From NCBI GenBank assembly GCA_025059535.1, contig JANXCX010000019.1, forward strand, positions 132,363-196,362: a stretch of DNA of 64,000 bases, in the 5' to 3' direction. Shown piece after piece: positions 1 to 8,022 of the stretch; the stretch's first letter is position 1; every line of letters starts with the position of its first letter. The notes under the pieces were generated by a model. It ran no database searches and was not told where the DNA came from. It saw only the letters and a program-made list of their open reading frames with translations. The translations under genes and the position numbers were made by a program. This stretch comes from Bacteroidia bacterium (lineage in GTDB: Bacteria; Bacteroidota; Bacteroidia; SpSt-205).

Positions 1-1260
1 AGCGGTAAAGCGCATTATTGTATCCCGCAGGGGATTCCAGCGAATAGCATCAAAGAGCATCTCGGTCTTATGGTAGGTACTGAAAAAGCCCTGCCGCGTC
101 CGAGGATTGCGCCGATCCCGATTGAGCACAATCTCTTGGGTAGCTACATCGTAATAGAGGTCTGTTACAGGATAATAAATCGTATCGCCAAAGGGCAAAA
201 AAATCTCGGCGGAGACTTGATAGGCTGTAAGTTTTTTAGGATCAAAGGCCAGATTCTGAAGATATACACGCAGGACTTCTTTACCTTTGGCAAATATGCT
301 TAGCTCCGCCAGCGTATCGCCTACAGCCCAGCCATACTTCGTAAGGCCCCGCAACGCAAAGCCCCCCCGATAGATCGTATTCGGAATAAATTCCTTTATC
401 TCTATGCTGCCCTCCGTCATTACGAAAACAGGGGATTGGGCCTTAGTAGGATCAGCATGAATTAGAAAGTCATCGGAGAATTCGCCTTTCACAGGGTGTG
501 GGAGGAAAGTAGGGTAGTAGAGGGTAGCTTGAGAGCAGGTAAGCCGGCGAATATTCATATCTACCTCAAAGGGACCCAGCTCGCAATACAGCTCGGTTGA
601 AGGAATACCCAAGCGACTCCAATCCGCCTTACCCCGCTGGCCTGAAAAGCGCCGATTGGTAAGATTCAATAGCCCATCTACCTCGCGTATAAAGATTTCT
701 ACTCCGCCCGTGGTACAGATAAGGTTAGTATTGCGGAAAGCTAGGGCAGGCACCCGCTTCTCCGCCCCACTTAGACTATCGTAGACTGTATGAAGGAGAA
801 GGCGGGCCTCGGCCTTATCTATGCGCCAGCTAAATACGGTGGTTTTATTTACCACTCCCTGCGGAGCGAATGAGGCCATGATATCCCAAAAGCGCGGGAG
901 ATAGCCTGGATCCTCGGTTGCTAATGTCTCGCTAATACTTACAAACTGGGGTACGGGTATGCGAATGCGCGTCTCGGGGTTTTTGAGGGTCAAAGCCGCT
1001 TCTACAAAGCGCAGAAGCTCTGGATAAGGTTTGAAGCCTTTTTTGTGAAGCTGACTGGCTAAATTAGCGATTGCTTTCTTTTCCGGGACAGATAGCTCGC
1101 CCGTAGTCCAGGCGGTGTAGAAAGCCTGGGCGCGCTGGGTAATCTCAGGACGCTTGAAGCGCTCAAGGGCCTCCTTGAGAGCGGTACCAAATTCCTCCGG
1201 CGTAGGCGGTAGGACTACCCCCTGCGCCCACATTAGACCTACCAGCCAGAGCCAGCGCAT
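1..1260 (-). CDS. Large secreted protein of unknown function, C-terminus cut by window edge
   Basis: This frame is open from the ATG at 1260 to base 1, so 420 codons are visible and the end lies outside the window. The N-terminus is a short signal peptide ending in WAQ, so the protein is exported. The body has no motif I can name. The stretch around residues 290-400, with EFIPNTIYRGGF and later YYPVTDLYYD, resembles from memory a very long conserved Bacteroidota periplasmic protein without assigned function; this is recollection, not a search. It lies 9 bases after the M16 peptidase gene but has its own TAGTTTTG promoter element 4 bases before the ATG, so it may be transcribed both with and without that gene. 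The existence of the gene is well supported; its role is unknown. Confidence 0.8.
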   Translation of the reverse strand, partial: MRWLWLVGLMWAQGVVLPPTPEEFGTALKEALERFKRPEITQRAQAFYTAWTTGELSVPEKKAIANLASQLHKKGFKPYPELLRFVEAALTLKNPETRIRIPVPQFVSISETLATEDPGYLPRFWDIMASFAPQGVVNKTTVFSWRIDKAEARLLLHTVYDSLSGAEKRVPALAFRNTNLICTTGGVEIFIREVDGLLNLTNRRFSGQRGKADWSRLGIPSTELYCELGPFEVDMNIRRLTCSQATLYYPTFLPHPVKGEFSDDFLIHADPTKAQSPVFVMTEGSIEIKEFIPNTIYRGGFALRGLTKYGWAVGDTLAELSIFAKGKEVLRVYLQNLAFDPKKLTAYQVSAEIFLPFGDTIYYPVTDLYYDVATQEIVLNRDRRNPRTRQGFFSTYHKTEMLFDAIRWNPLRDTIMRFTA

Positions 1261-1264
1261 TAGC

Positions 1265-1272
1265 CAAAACTA
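1265..1272 (-). promoter_or_regulatory. TAnnTTTG promoter element before the truncated secreted gene
   Basis: TAGTTTTG on the minus strand, 4 bases before the ATG at 1260. Its first three bases are the TAG stop codon of the upstream M16 peptidase gene. Exact match to the Bacteroidota -7 consensus. Confidence 0.65.
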
Positions 1273-2475
1273 CGAAGGAACATACATTCGTTCGTACAGG
1301 GGGTTTAGGTAGCGTCGGGCGATTTCACCGAGGGCCTGAGGGGTAAGGTCCTGGAGGGCTTCCTGCCAGAGGTGCGGCGCCGCCAGCTGACCTTGGTCCA
1401 GCAGGTGTCTGGCTTGCAGACTTATCCAGTAGGCGGGATTTTCGGCGGCAAGTTGCTGGCGGCCCCAGAAGCTCCGCCGCATCTGGGCAAGCTGGGAAGG
1501 AGAAGGCGCCTTATCCTGCCAGCGCTGGAGCTCGGCATGAATTAGGCGACGCGCCGGTGCTTTGGCCTCAGGGGTCAGACCTGCATAAATACCCCACACA
1601 CTGCGCTCAGGATAGCCATGCCAAAAACCATAGACGCTATAACACCAGCCATATTTCTCTCGCAGAAGGAGATTGAGCCGACTACCCATCTGCGGCCCAG
1701 CCAGCTCATGAAGAAGCAGCTGTAGCGCTAGACTTTCGGGTAGCGCATAAGGCGAAGGCCCCACCCCACCCACGACCAGATGCAGCTGCTGAGTGGGGCG
1801 TTTCAGCTCCTCTACGGAAGCCTCCGCCAACCTATCGTCAGGCGGGATTGGCGAAGGGCCGTTTTCGGCTCTGTCCCAGCCCGTCTGCTGGATGGCCTTA
1901 GCCACGCTACGGGCAGGCAAACCGCCACTTAGCACAAGCACCCAGCGCGCCGCTTGAAGCGCCTTATAGTGCCTTCGCAGCTCCTCGGCGCTAATTTGCC
2001 GCACACTTTCCGCATACCCAATAACGGGATGCCGAAGCCCCCCAGCCGCAAATACCTGCTCTTCAAAGTGGTCTAAGAGCGACTCCTCGGGAATGTCCTC
2101 ATACATCGCCTGCTCTTCTAGGATGACGGCCCGCTCCTTTTCCACTTCCTTTTCGGGAAAGGTTGCCTCATACGCCAGCTCGCGGAGGGTAGCCAACGCA
2201 GTAGGAAGGGCCGCAGGTGGCACGCGCAGCTCCACCCCCATTTTATCCTTAGTAGTGAAGGCATTCATCTCACCGCCAAAGCGTTCTATCCGGCGGAAAA
2301 GCGCGCGTCCTGAGCGCCGCTGCGTACCCTTGAATAAAGCATGCTCTAAAAAGTGGAGCAGGCCTTCTCGCTGAGGTGGGTCATGGCGGCTGCCTTTATT
2401 CCATAACAGCAGAAGAAGAATAGAGGTGGCACCAGGTCGCCAGTGATACCACACGCCCGAGGCGAGCGCTTCCAT
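1270..2475 (-). CDS. M16 family zinc metallopeptidase (pitrilysin/insulinase-like)
   Basis: 401 residues. The inverted zinc motif HFLEH (residues 41-45: H41, E44 catalytic, H45) and the third ligand region ILEEQ around residue 120 place it in peptidase family M16. The middle and C-terminal parts match the second, catalytically silent half of such subunits. No signal peptide is visible, so it may be cytoplasmic or depend on a partner; M16 proteins often act as dimers of active and inactive subunits, and no partner is seen here. An in-frame TTG at 2484 would add three residues, but the TAGATTTG element 6 bases before the ATG at 2475 supports the ATG. The following gene is 9 bases downstream on the same strand. 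Confidence 0.9.
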   Translation of the reverse strand: MEALASGVWYHWRPGATSILLLLLWNKGSRHDPPQREGLLHFLEHALFKGTQRRSGRALFRRIERFGGEMNAFTTKDKMGVELRVPPAALPTALATLRELAYEATFPEKEVEKERAVILEEQAMYEDIPEESLLDHFEEQVFAAGGLRHPVIGYAESVRQISAEELRRHYKALQAARWVLVLSGGLPARSVAKAIQQTGWDRAENGPSPIPPDDRLAEASVEELKRPTQQLHLVVGGVGPSPYALPESLALQLLLHELAGPQMGSRLNLLLREKYGWCYSVYGFWHGYPERSVWGIYAGLTPEAKAPARRLIHAELQRWQDKAPSPSQLAQMRRSFWGRQQLAAENPAYWISLQARHLLDQGQLAAPHLWQEALQDLTPQALGEIARRYLNPLYERMYVPS

Positions 2476-2481
2476 AGGAGG

Positions 2482-2489
2482 CAAATCTA
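2482..2489 (-). promoter_or_regulatory. TAnnTTTG promoter element of the M16 peptidase gene
   Basis: TAGATTTG on the minus strand, 6 bases before the ATG at 2475. It overlaps by two bases the oppositely directed trmB element at 2488-2495. Confidence 0.7.
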
Positions 2490-2495
2490 CTTTTG
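2488..2495 (+). promoter_or_regulatory. TAnnTTTG promoter element of trmB
   Basis: TACTTTTG, 7 bases before the ATG at 2503. It overlaps the divergent M16 element, so the two promoters probably exclude each other. Confidence 0.7.
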
Positions 2496-2502
2496 TGTAA
2501 GC

Positions 2503-3150
2503 ATGCTAGGAAAGCAGGAGAAACGACGACGCTATGCCACTAGCCCTTATGCCCTCTATGGCGAAAAGGTGCCTTCGGCGGGAGAGTGGCGGCATCGTTT
2601 AGGCTTTCCTCCCCAGAACCCCCTTCTACTAGAGGTAGGGTGCGGGAAGGGGGAATTTGCGGTATTTTTAGCCGAACGGTACCCAGCAGCGCTTGTAATT
2701 GGGCTAGATCGGCGGGCAGACCGGCTGGCCGCTGGGTGCCGCCTCGCCCAGCAGAAGAACCTCGCCAACGTGTATTTCTGGCACGGCGATGCCCTTACCT
2801 TAGCCAGCGCTTTTAACCCAGGGGAGGTAGAGGCCATTTGGCTCAATTACCCAGACCCTTACCCTAAGGCCCGTCAGGCCAAACATCGCCTTACCCATCC
2901 GCGCTTCCTCTGGCAGTATGCCTATATCCTACAGCCTGAGGGTAAGCTCCACTTGCGCACCGATTCGGAAGCGCTTTTCCTATTTACGCTAGAGCAGCTT
3001 GAGGCGCAGGGATGGTCAATTCTCTATGCCAACCCAGCCCTTCCGCCTGACTCTGGCCCGCCTGAAGCCTACTTTCCTACCACTTTTGCCCTGCGCACTG
3101 GGGCCCCTATCCGCTACTTAGAGGCTGCAGCTCCTTTAAGAGCTCGCTAA
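2503..3150 (+). CDS. trmB: tRNA (guanine-N7-)-methyltransferase TrmB
   Basis: 215 residues. TrmB forms N7-methylguanosine at position 46 of tRNA using S-adenosylmethionine. The SAM-binding loop LEVGCGKGEF is at residues 43-52 and the family signature NYPDPYPKARQAKHRL at 115-130 (usually N-F-P-D-P-W-P-K). The reading frame can be extended upstream to 2443, but that would run into the divergent peptidase gene; the ATG at 2503 lies 7 bases after TACTTTTG and starts the typical basic N-terminus. It is a single-gene unit followed by an 86-base gap before tRNA-Cys. Confidence 0.95.
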   Translation: MLGKQEKRRRYATSPYALYGEKVPSAGEWRHRLGFPPQNPLLLEVGCGKGEFAVFLAERYPAALVIGLDRRADRLAAGCRLAQQKNLANVYFWHGDALTLASAFNPGEVEAIWLNYPDPYPKARQAKHRLTHPRFLWQYAYILQPEGKLHLRTDSEALFLFTLEQLEAQGWSILYANPALPPDSGPPEAYFPTTFALRTGAPIRYLEAAAPLRAR

Positions 3151-3221
3151 GGAACAGCCCTACGCCGGTCTGTCTTTTGAAGCAGAAAGGCCCAGAGCCG
3201 GGTAGCTTGGCCTAAAGGGCG

Positions 3222-3229
3222 TATATTTG
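3222..3229 (+). promoter_or_regulatory. TAnnTTTG promoter element of tRNA-Cys
   Basis: TATATTTG, 7 bases before the mature tRNA 5' end. A TTGG sequence starts at 3207, so that TTG plus 12 bases precede the element; the tRNA-Ser promoter has the same spacing. Confidence 0.7.
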
Positions 3230-3236
3230 CAAAAGC

Positions 3237-3307
3237 GGCGACGTGGCCGAGCGGTTAGGCACGGGTCTGCAAAACCCTCTACGGGAGTTCGAATCTCCCC
3301 GTCGCCT
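3237..3307 (+). tRNA. tRNA-Cys (anticodon GCA)
   Basis: A 71-base cloverleaf. The acceptor arm GGCGACG (3237-3243) pairs with CGTCGCC (3300-3306). The anticodon loop CTGCAAA carries GCA, the T loop is TTCGAAT, and the discriminator is T3307, as expected for tRNA-Cys. The CCA end is not encoded (TCAC follows the acceptor arm). The start codon of the next gene lies 5 bases after the tRNA. Confidence 0.95.
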
Positions 3308-3312
3308 CACCG

Positions 3313-4158
3313 GTGTGGTACGTAGCGGGGTCGGTTCTTACAAATGTACTTCTTCTTCTGTGGCTGCGCCTTCTGCGCCTACCGCTTCTTAGTCTCATCA
3401 CGCTCAACTATGTGGTATGCGTAGGGCTGGCAACCGTACTCGCTCCCCCTACTTCTACTCAGTTGGCTGTCTTTCCTCCAAAGGGATGGCTCTTAGTGGG
3501 TATTTTGGGCCTCCTCTTTATTAGTGTATTCCTTTTCACAGGGCAGGCGACCCAGCGCTTAGGCGTAGGGCTTACGGGGATGTTAGCAAAGCTCTCGGTA
3601 GTGATTCCCATAGGCTTTACGGCGATGGTAGTAGGGGAAAGGCTTACGGCGCCGCAAAAGGTAGGGCTACTTTTGGGCGTAGGGGCTATCCTAGCGCTTC
3701 ATGCGCCTTATCTCCAAGGCGGCCGCTGGCGTGCGCTGCTTGAGGCCCTCCCTATAGGTTTTTTGGTCTGGCTGGGCAATGGGGTCATTGATAGCCTTTT
3801 CAAGCTCAGCCAGCCCTACTGGCAGGGACTTTCCACCCTCCACGTGCCGCTTCTCATCATGGTAGTAGCGGGAGTAGTGGGGCTCCTGATTCATTCCTTT
3901 CAAAAGCGGCTGGGGCTCCTCTTTCAGCCTCGCCTCTGGGCTGGCGCGCTCCTCCTTGGCGGGACTAACCTGCTCTCTATCGTCTTCTACCTGCAGGGGC
4001 TCAAGGCTCTACCCGCCGCCACGTTTTTTCTTTGGAACAACCTCGGGATTGTCTTACTTTCCGGCCTGGTGGGTATTTTAGCTTTTCGGGAGCGCCTTAC
4101 CCCCGCCGTAGGCCTTGGCTACGCCTTAGGTGTAGCGGCACTCGTGCTGGTGCGCTAA
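3313..4158 (+). CDS. EamA/DMT-superfamily membrane transporter
   Basis: 281 residues, almost entirely hydrophobic, with about ten predicted membrane segments in two halves, as in drug/metabolite transporters of the EamA type. The first-half motif around KLSVVIPIGFTAMVVGERLT and its counterpart near the end (FRERLTPAVGLGYALG) fit the internal duplication of this superfamily. The substrate cannot be read from sequence. The start is a GTG only 5 bases beyond the tRNA-Cys 3' end and no TAnnTTTG element precedes it, so it is probably co-transcribed with the tRNA and released by tRNA processing. It runs convergent to the propeller cargo gene with 3 bases between the stops. Confidence 0.8.
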   Translation: MWYVAGSVLTNVLLLLWLRLLRLPLLSLITLNYVVCVGLATVLAPPTSTQLAVFPPKGWLLVGILGLLFISVFLFTGQATQRLGVGLTGMLAKLSVVIPIGFTAMVVGERLTAPQKVGLLLGVGAILALHAPYLQGGRWRALLEALPIGFLVWLGNGVIDSLFKLSQPYWQGLSTLHVPLLIMVVAGVVGLLIHSFQKRLGLLFQPRLWAGALLLGGTNLLSIVFYLQGLKALPAATFFLWNNLGIVLLSGLVGILAFRERLTPAVGLGYALGVAALVLVR

Positions 4159-4161
4159 GGC

Positions 4162-6471
4162 TTATTCGCTAACTAAAACTTTCTGAGCGCAGCGGCCTTC
4201 ACTATCCCGAACTACATACACCCCAGGCGGCAGAGCATGGAGGCGAACGCCTTCTGAACCTACCTGACAGGCGGATACCTGGCGGCCTGCAGCCTCCCAA
4301 ATTTCCAATAGGAGAGGTGCCTCACTTTCTAGCAGAAGGCCCCCCCGTACAGCCTGGGCCCGCCAGCTTACGGGTGGTACTCCTACTGGCAAAGCCATAG
4401 ACTGTGTACTGAATTTCATCAGGAAGGCCTCCTTAGTGGCACCTTGGCCATAATGATTAGGTTGGTGGGTGCCGCCCGTACCAATCTGCGTGCGGGAGGA
4501 GGTAGTGCCGCCTACATAGATTTCATTCAGGCGGGAGACGGCGCAGGCAAATACCTCATCATCCAATTCCCCCCCTACATAAGTGGCGCGCAGCACCTGA
4601 CCCTGAGGGGAAAGAAGGGCTAAAAAGCCGTCGTAATTACCATCCGTAAAATTCGGCTGATGGCTTAAGGGCGTAGCTATGCGGCTTCGGGATTCGGTAT
4701 AGCCCGCTATCACCACATTTCCCGCCGTATCTATAGCGGCCGCATAAATATCATCTACCCCAGAACCGCCGAAGTAAGTGCCCCACTCCCTTTGGCCCTG
4801 GCTATTTAGGCGGGCTACAAACCCATCCCCTGATCCTCCACCATAGGTACTTTGATGCGTGCCTGACGTAGCTATGTTGTCTTCGGAAGGCGTTCTACCT
4901 ATTAGATAAATCTCCCCATTTTTCCCTATTAGGCATCGCTCGGCTATATCCGCGAAGGGGGCACTTCCGCCGTAGTACGTGCCCCACTGCCGCTGGCCAT
5001 TAGAGCTAAATTTGGCCAAAAAGGCGTCCCCTGAACCCGCATTAGCCAGCGTGGGTTTATGCGTGCCTGCCGTGGCGATGTTATTAGAAGAGTTAGTACT
5101 ACCACAGAGGTAGAGATTGCCTTGCGCATCTACCGTACAATGCAATCCTTCCTCGCTTCCACTCCCGCCATAATAGGTAGCCCAGAGGCGTGCCCCTGTG
5201 GAGGAGAATTTAGCTAAGAAGGCATCATTCACCCCGCCTCCAAATCCACCTTGATGAGCCCCTGATGAGGCAATACCGCTAGAAGAGGAAGTTGAGCCGC
5301 TTACATAGAGATTTCCCGCTTGATCCACGGCGCAACTGTAGGCTCCGTCAAAACTAGAGCCGCCAAAGTAGGTACCCCATTCGCGCGTACCTGAGGCGGA
5401 GAACTTGGCTAAGAAAGCATCTCCATAGGTGGGGGAATTGGGGGGGCCTCCATAGTTTGGCTGATGGGTGCCAGAGGTTGCTATGCCGTTTGAGGAGCTT
5501 GTACCCCCAGCTACATATAGATTCCCCTGCACGTCCAGGGCACACCCAAGGGCGGCATCGGCTTCACTTCCACCGTAATAGGTAGCCCATATGCGACCGC
5601 CTGAAGGGCTGAACTTTACAATTAGCACATCCTCGTCGCCGGCTAGGGTAGTCTGATGCACCCCGGAGGTGGCTACATTTTGGGCCGAAGTGGTAGAGCC
5701 CGTAGCGTAGATATTACCTTGGGCATCCACGGTCAGGCATTGAAATACCTCTAAGCCTTCCCCGCCATAGTAAGTGCCCCAGGCGCGTGCGGCTGGGTCT
5801 ATGAAGAGTGCTTCACAGAGGAGTCGGCCCTCCAAGTAAAGGCCCACCTCTTGCGGGCCAAGAAGCTGCCACCGGGCTTCTAAGGGTCGGCCTTCGGCCC
5901 AGGCGCGCGGGGGCGACTGGCGAAGAAGGCCTACAGGGGTAATAAAGATTAGCTCGCCCCCCTCCAAAGCCACTTCCGCCCCACGCACACGGAAGCGGAT
6001 AAGCCGCTCATCCGCTCCGGGCGCTACCTCCAGCTCATAATTGGGTCCTTCCCTTGTCGCTTCAAATCGTAGCGTTATACCCGGCCAGAGTCCCGCATAG
6101 CGCACCCGTCTGTAACTGCGCACAAAAAGCACCGGCTCACACCCCTCTGGGACATTGTAAAAGTTTTCATAGCCCGGCAGAAGCGCCTCACCAACCACCT
6201 CAGAGGGTTGGGCTTCCACGAAATCCACCTCTATACGATAAAGCCCCCGCTGAGTCCCTTCCTTATACGCTAGCTGATACAAAAGCCCCGTGCGGCTGAG
6301 GTGGTAAATGAGCCCTGGCGCACTTCCGCTGAAAAGCACATCGCTTCGGGGGGACCCATGCTGGTCATAGACTTGACCTTTATTTTCCCTAAAACCGATG
6401 GGGGAGTCTAGAAGGGACTGAGCCCCTAGAAAGCCAGCCAACAGGCCAGCTATAAAGTAACTTTTCGGCAT
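4162..6471 (-). CDS. Secreted beta-propeller (SBBP repeat) protein with type IX sorting domain
   Basis: 769 residues. Signal peptide ending LGAQ, then about 200 residues of a conserved N-terminal region, then seven repeats of about 60 residues, each starting W-G/A-T-Y-Y/F-G-G and containing a D-x-x-G-N-x-Y strand and a S-G-T-H-Q-like turn. These are SBBP-type beta-propeller repeats. The last 75 residues contain a short beta-sandwich ending LPPGVYVVRDSEG...KVLVSE, typical of the type A C-terminal sorting domain recognised by the type IX secretion system, so the protein is likely exported to the cell surface or medium. The frame extends to a TTG at 6486, but TACCTTTA (one mismatch to the promoter consensus) 4 bases before the ATG at 6471 favours the ATG. 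Confidence 0.85.
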   Translation of the reverse strand: MPKSYFIAGLLAGFLGAQSLLDSPIGFRENKGQVYDQHGSPRSDVLFSGSAPGLIYHLSRTGLLYQLAYKEGTQRGLYRIEVDFVEAQPSEVVGEALLPGYENFYNVPEGCEPVLFVRSYRRVRYAGLWPGITLRFEATREGPNYELEVAPGADERLIRFRVRGAEVALEGGELIFITPVGLLRQSPPRAWAEGRPLEARWQLLGPQEVGLYLEGRLLCEALFIDPAARAWGTYYGGEGLEVFQCLTVDAQGNIYATGSTTSAQNVATSGVHQTTLAGDEDVLIVKFSPSGGRIWATYYGGSEADAALGCALDVQGNLYVAGGTSSSNGIATSGTHQPNYGGPPNSPTYGDAFLAKFSASGTREWGTYFGGSSFDGAYSCAVDQAGNLYVSGSTSSSSGIASSGAHQGGFGGGVNDAFLAKFSSTGARLWATYYGGSGSEEGLHCTVDAQGNLYLCGSTNSSNNIATAGTHKPTLANAGSGDAFLAKFSSNGQRQWGTYYGGSAPFADIAERCLIGKNGEIYLIGRTPSEDNIATSGTHQSTYGGGSGDGFVARLNSQGQREWGTYFGGSGVDDIYAAAIDTAGNVVIAGYTESRSRIATPLSHQPNFTDGNYDGFLALLSPQGQVLRATYVGGELDDEVFACAVSRLNEIYVGGTTSSRTQIGTGGTHQPNHYGQGATKEAFLMKFSTQSMALPVGVPPVSWRAQAVRGGLLLESEAPLLLEIWEAAGRQVSACQVGSEGVRLHALPPGVYVVRDSEGRCAQKVLVSE

Positions 6472-6475
6472 GCGA

Positions 6476-6483
6476 TAAAGGTA
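6476..6483 (-). promoter_or_regulatory. Near-match promoter element of the propeller cargo gene
   Basis: TACCTTTA on the minus strand (7 of 8 to TAnnTTTG), 4 bases before the ATG at 6471. Confidence 0.45.
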
Positions 6484-6501
6484 CAAATCTGCCCCACGAG
6501 A

Positions 6502-7314
6502 CTATTCGTAACTTTCGGCTAGGGAAGGAAAGTTTCGGTTCTTGACATCCTGAATATAACGGTGGCAGGCCTCCCGGACGACGCCAGCGAGTTGGGCATA
6601 GCGCCGGAGAAAGCGAGGCGAAAAAGCTTCGGTAAGCCCGAGCATGTCATACAGCACAAGGACCTGGCCGTCGCAGTAAGGCCCCGCTCCTATTCCAATA
6701 GTAGGGATAGGGAGGCTTTGGGTTACTTCTTGAGCTAGTTTAGCGGGGATTTTCTCTAATACAAGCGCAAAGATGCCAGCTTTGGCCAGGAGCTGGGCTT
6801 CGTGTCGGAGGCGTTCGGCTTCGCCGGCGTCTTTGGCTCGGACGCGATAACCGCCGTACTGGTAGATGGACTGGGGCATCAGCCCCAAGTGGCCCATGAC
6901 AGGAATGCCCGCTGAAAGGATGCGGCGCACCGAGTCTAATACCGCTTCCCCCCCTTCTAACTTTACGGCATGGGCCCCGCTCTCTTTCATGATTCGTACG
7001 GCGGCTTTGAGGGCGGCTTTAGAGTCGCCCTGATAGGTGCCAAAGGGCATATCCACTACTACCATCGCCCGCTTAGCCGCCCGCACCACTGCCGAGGCAT
7101 GGTAAATCATCTGCTCTAACGTAATAGGCAAGGTCGTCTCATGTCCCGCTATTACATTGGAAGCTGAGTCGCCTACCAGAAGCACCTCTATCCCGGCTGC
7201 ATCTAAAAGTCGTGCAAACGTATAGTCATAGGCCGTGAGCATAGTTATAGGCTCGCCGCGCGCCTTCATCTCCTGCAGCGTGCGCGTAGTGATGCGTTTA
7301 TCTTTGTTTTCCAT
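6502..7314 (-). CDS. panB: 3-methyl-2-oxobutanoate hydroxymethyltransferase PanB
   Basis: 270 residues, normal length. PanB transfers a hydroxymethyl group from methylene-tetrahydrofolate to 2-oxoisovalerate, giving ketopantoate, the first step toward pantothenate and coenzyme A. The metal-binding residues are visible: D49 in VGDSASNV, D88 in VVVDMPFG and E120 in VKLEGG. VLEKIP supplies the catalytic glutamate and the (beta/alpha)8 barrel ends in [14 protein letters not shown]. No panC or panD is adjacent. It diverges from ubiE with 9 bases between the start codons. Confidence 0.97.
   Translation of the reverse strand: MENKDKRITTRTLQEMKARGEPITMLTAYDYTFARLLDAAGIEVLLVGDSASNVIAGHETTLPITLEQMIYHASAVVRAAKRAMVVVDMPFGTYQGDSKAALKAAVRIMKESGAHAVKLEGGEAVLDSVRRILSAGIPVMGHLGLMPQSIYQYGGYRVRAKDAGEAERLRHEAQLLAKAGIFALVLEKIPAKLAQEVTQSLPIPTIGIGAGPYCDGQVLVLYDMLGLTEAFSPRFLRRYAQLAGVVREACHRYIQDVKNRNFPSLAESYE
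7299..7306 (+). promoter_or_regulatory. TAnnTTTG promoter element of ubiE
   Basis: TATCTTTG located inside the first codons of the divergent panB gene, 17 bases before the ubiE ATG at 7324, giving a slightly longer leader than most units here. Confidence 0.5.
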
Positions 7315-7318
7315 CGGT

Positions 7319-7326
7319 CAAATATG
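7319..7326 (-). promoter_or_regulatory. Near-match promoter element of panB
   Basis: CATATTTG on the minus strand (7 of 8), 4 bases before the panB ATG. It covers the ubiE start codon at 7324-7326. Confidence 0.45.
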
Positions 7327-8022
7327 CAGAATCCGAGTGTATCGGGCCTCTTTCAAGCGATTGCAGCCCGCTATGACCGTATGAATCGCCTCATAAGCCT
7401 CGGGCAGGACCTGCGCTGGCGCCGACAGGCTGCGGCTTATCTCCGTGCCTTACAGCCCAAGCGCCTTTTAGACTTAGCCGCTGGTACAGGCGACTTTGCC
7501 CTGGCCGCCTCCCAAACCCTACCTTCTTTAGCCGAAGTCTACCTCGTAGACATTACGCCTGCCATGCTAGCCTATGCCCCCGCTAAGAAGCCTAACCGCC
7601 CCTCGCTTACTTGGCATATAGTAGAAGCCGATGCCCACCAGCTGCCCTTTGCTGAGAGATTTTTTGATGCCATCACCGTAGGCTTTGGCGTGCGAAATTT
7701 TTCGGATAGGCTCAGGGCCCTGCAAGAAATGCATCGCGTCCTACGCCAGGGAGGAAAAGCGGTTATTTTAGAAACGGGCGTGCCGCGCAACCCCCTCTGG
7801 CGCGCCCTATTTCAAGTCTATTTTCGCTTTTGGGTGCCCCTTTTAGGCGCGCTTATAGCCGGCCATAAAGCGGCTTACACCTACCTACCCGAGTCAACGG
7901 AGCGCTTTCCTCACCGAGAAGGTTTTCTATACCTTTGTCAAAAGGCGGGCTTCGCCCGCAGCAGCTTTCACGAGTTTATGGGCGGTGTAGCTATACTCTA
8001 CATACTGGAAAAAGATGACTAA
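7324..8022 (+). CDS. ubiE: Demethylmenaquinone methyltransferase UbiE/MenG
   Basis: 232 residues. It methylates demethylmenaquinone, the last step of menaquinone synthesis, using SAM. The SAM motif LLDLAAGTGDFALA is at residues 48-61, and the family signature VGFGVRNFSDR is followed by LQEMHRVLRQGG. The next gene, porT, begins 8 bases before this stop codon; the ubiE-porT pair is a familiar arrangement in Bacteroidota. Menaquinone should be the main quinone in this lineage, and a ubiD-family decarboxylase is also in this window. Confidence 0.95.
   Translation: MQNPSVSGLFQAIAARYDRMNRLISLGQDLRWRRQAAAYLRALQPKRLLDLAAGTGDFALAASQTLPSLAEVYLVDITPAMLAYAPAKKPNRPSLTWHIVEADAHQLPFAERFFDAITVGFGVRNFSDRLRALQEMHRVLRQGGKAVILETGVPRNPLWRALFQVYFRFWVPLLGALIAGHKAAYTYLPESTERFPHREGFLYLCQKAGFARSSFHEFMGGVAILYILEKDD

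Noticed and set aside
4162-6471. Repeat array in the propeller gene as a CRISPR or DNA repeat
   Set aside because: The repeats are protein-level beta-propeller blades with divergent DNA, about 180 bases each.
6472-6486. TTG start for the propeller cargo gene
   Set aside because: The ATG at 6471 follows a promoter near-match and gives a cleaner signal peptide.
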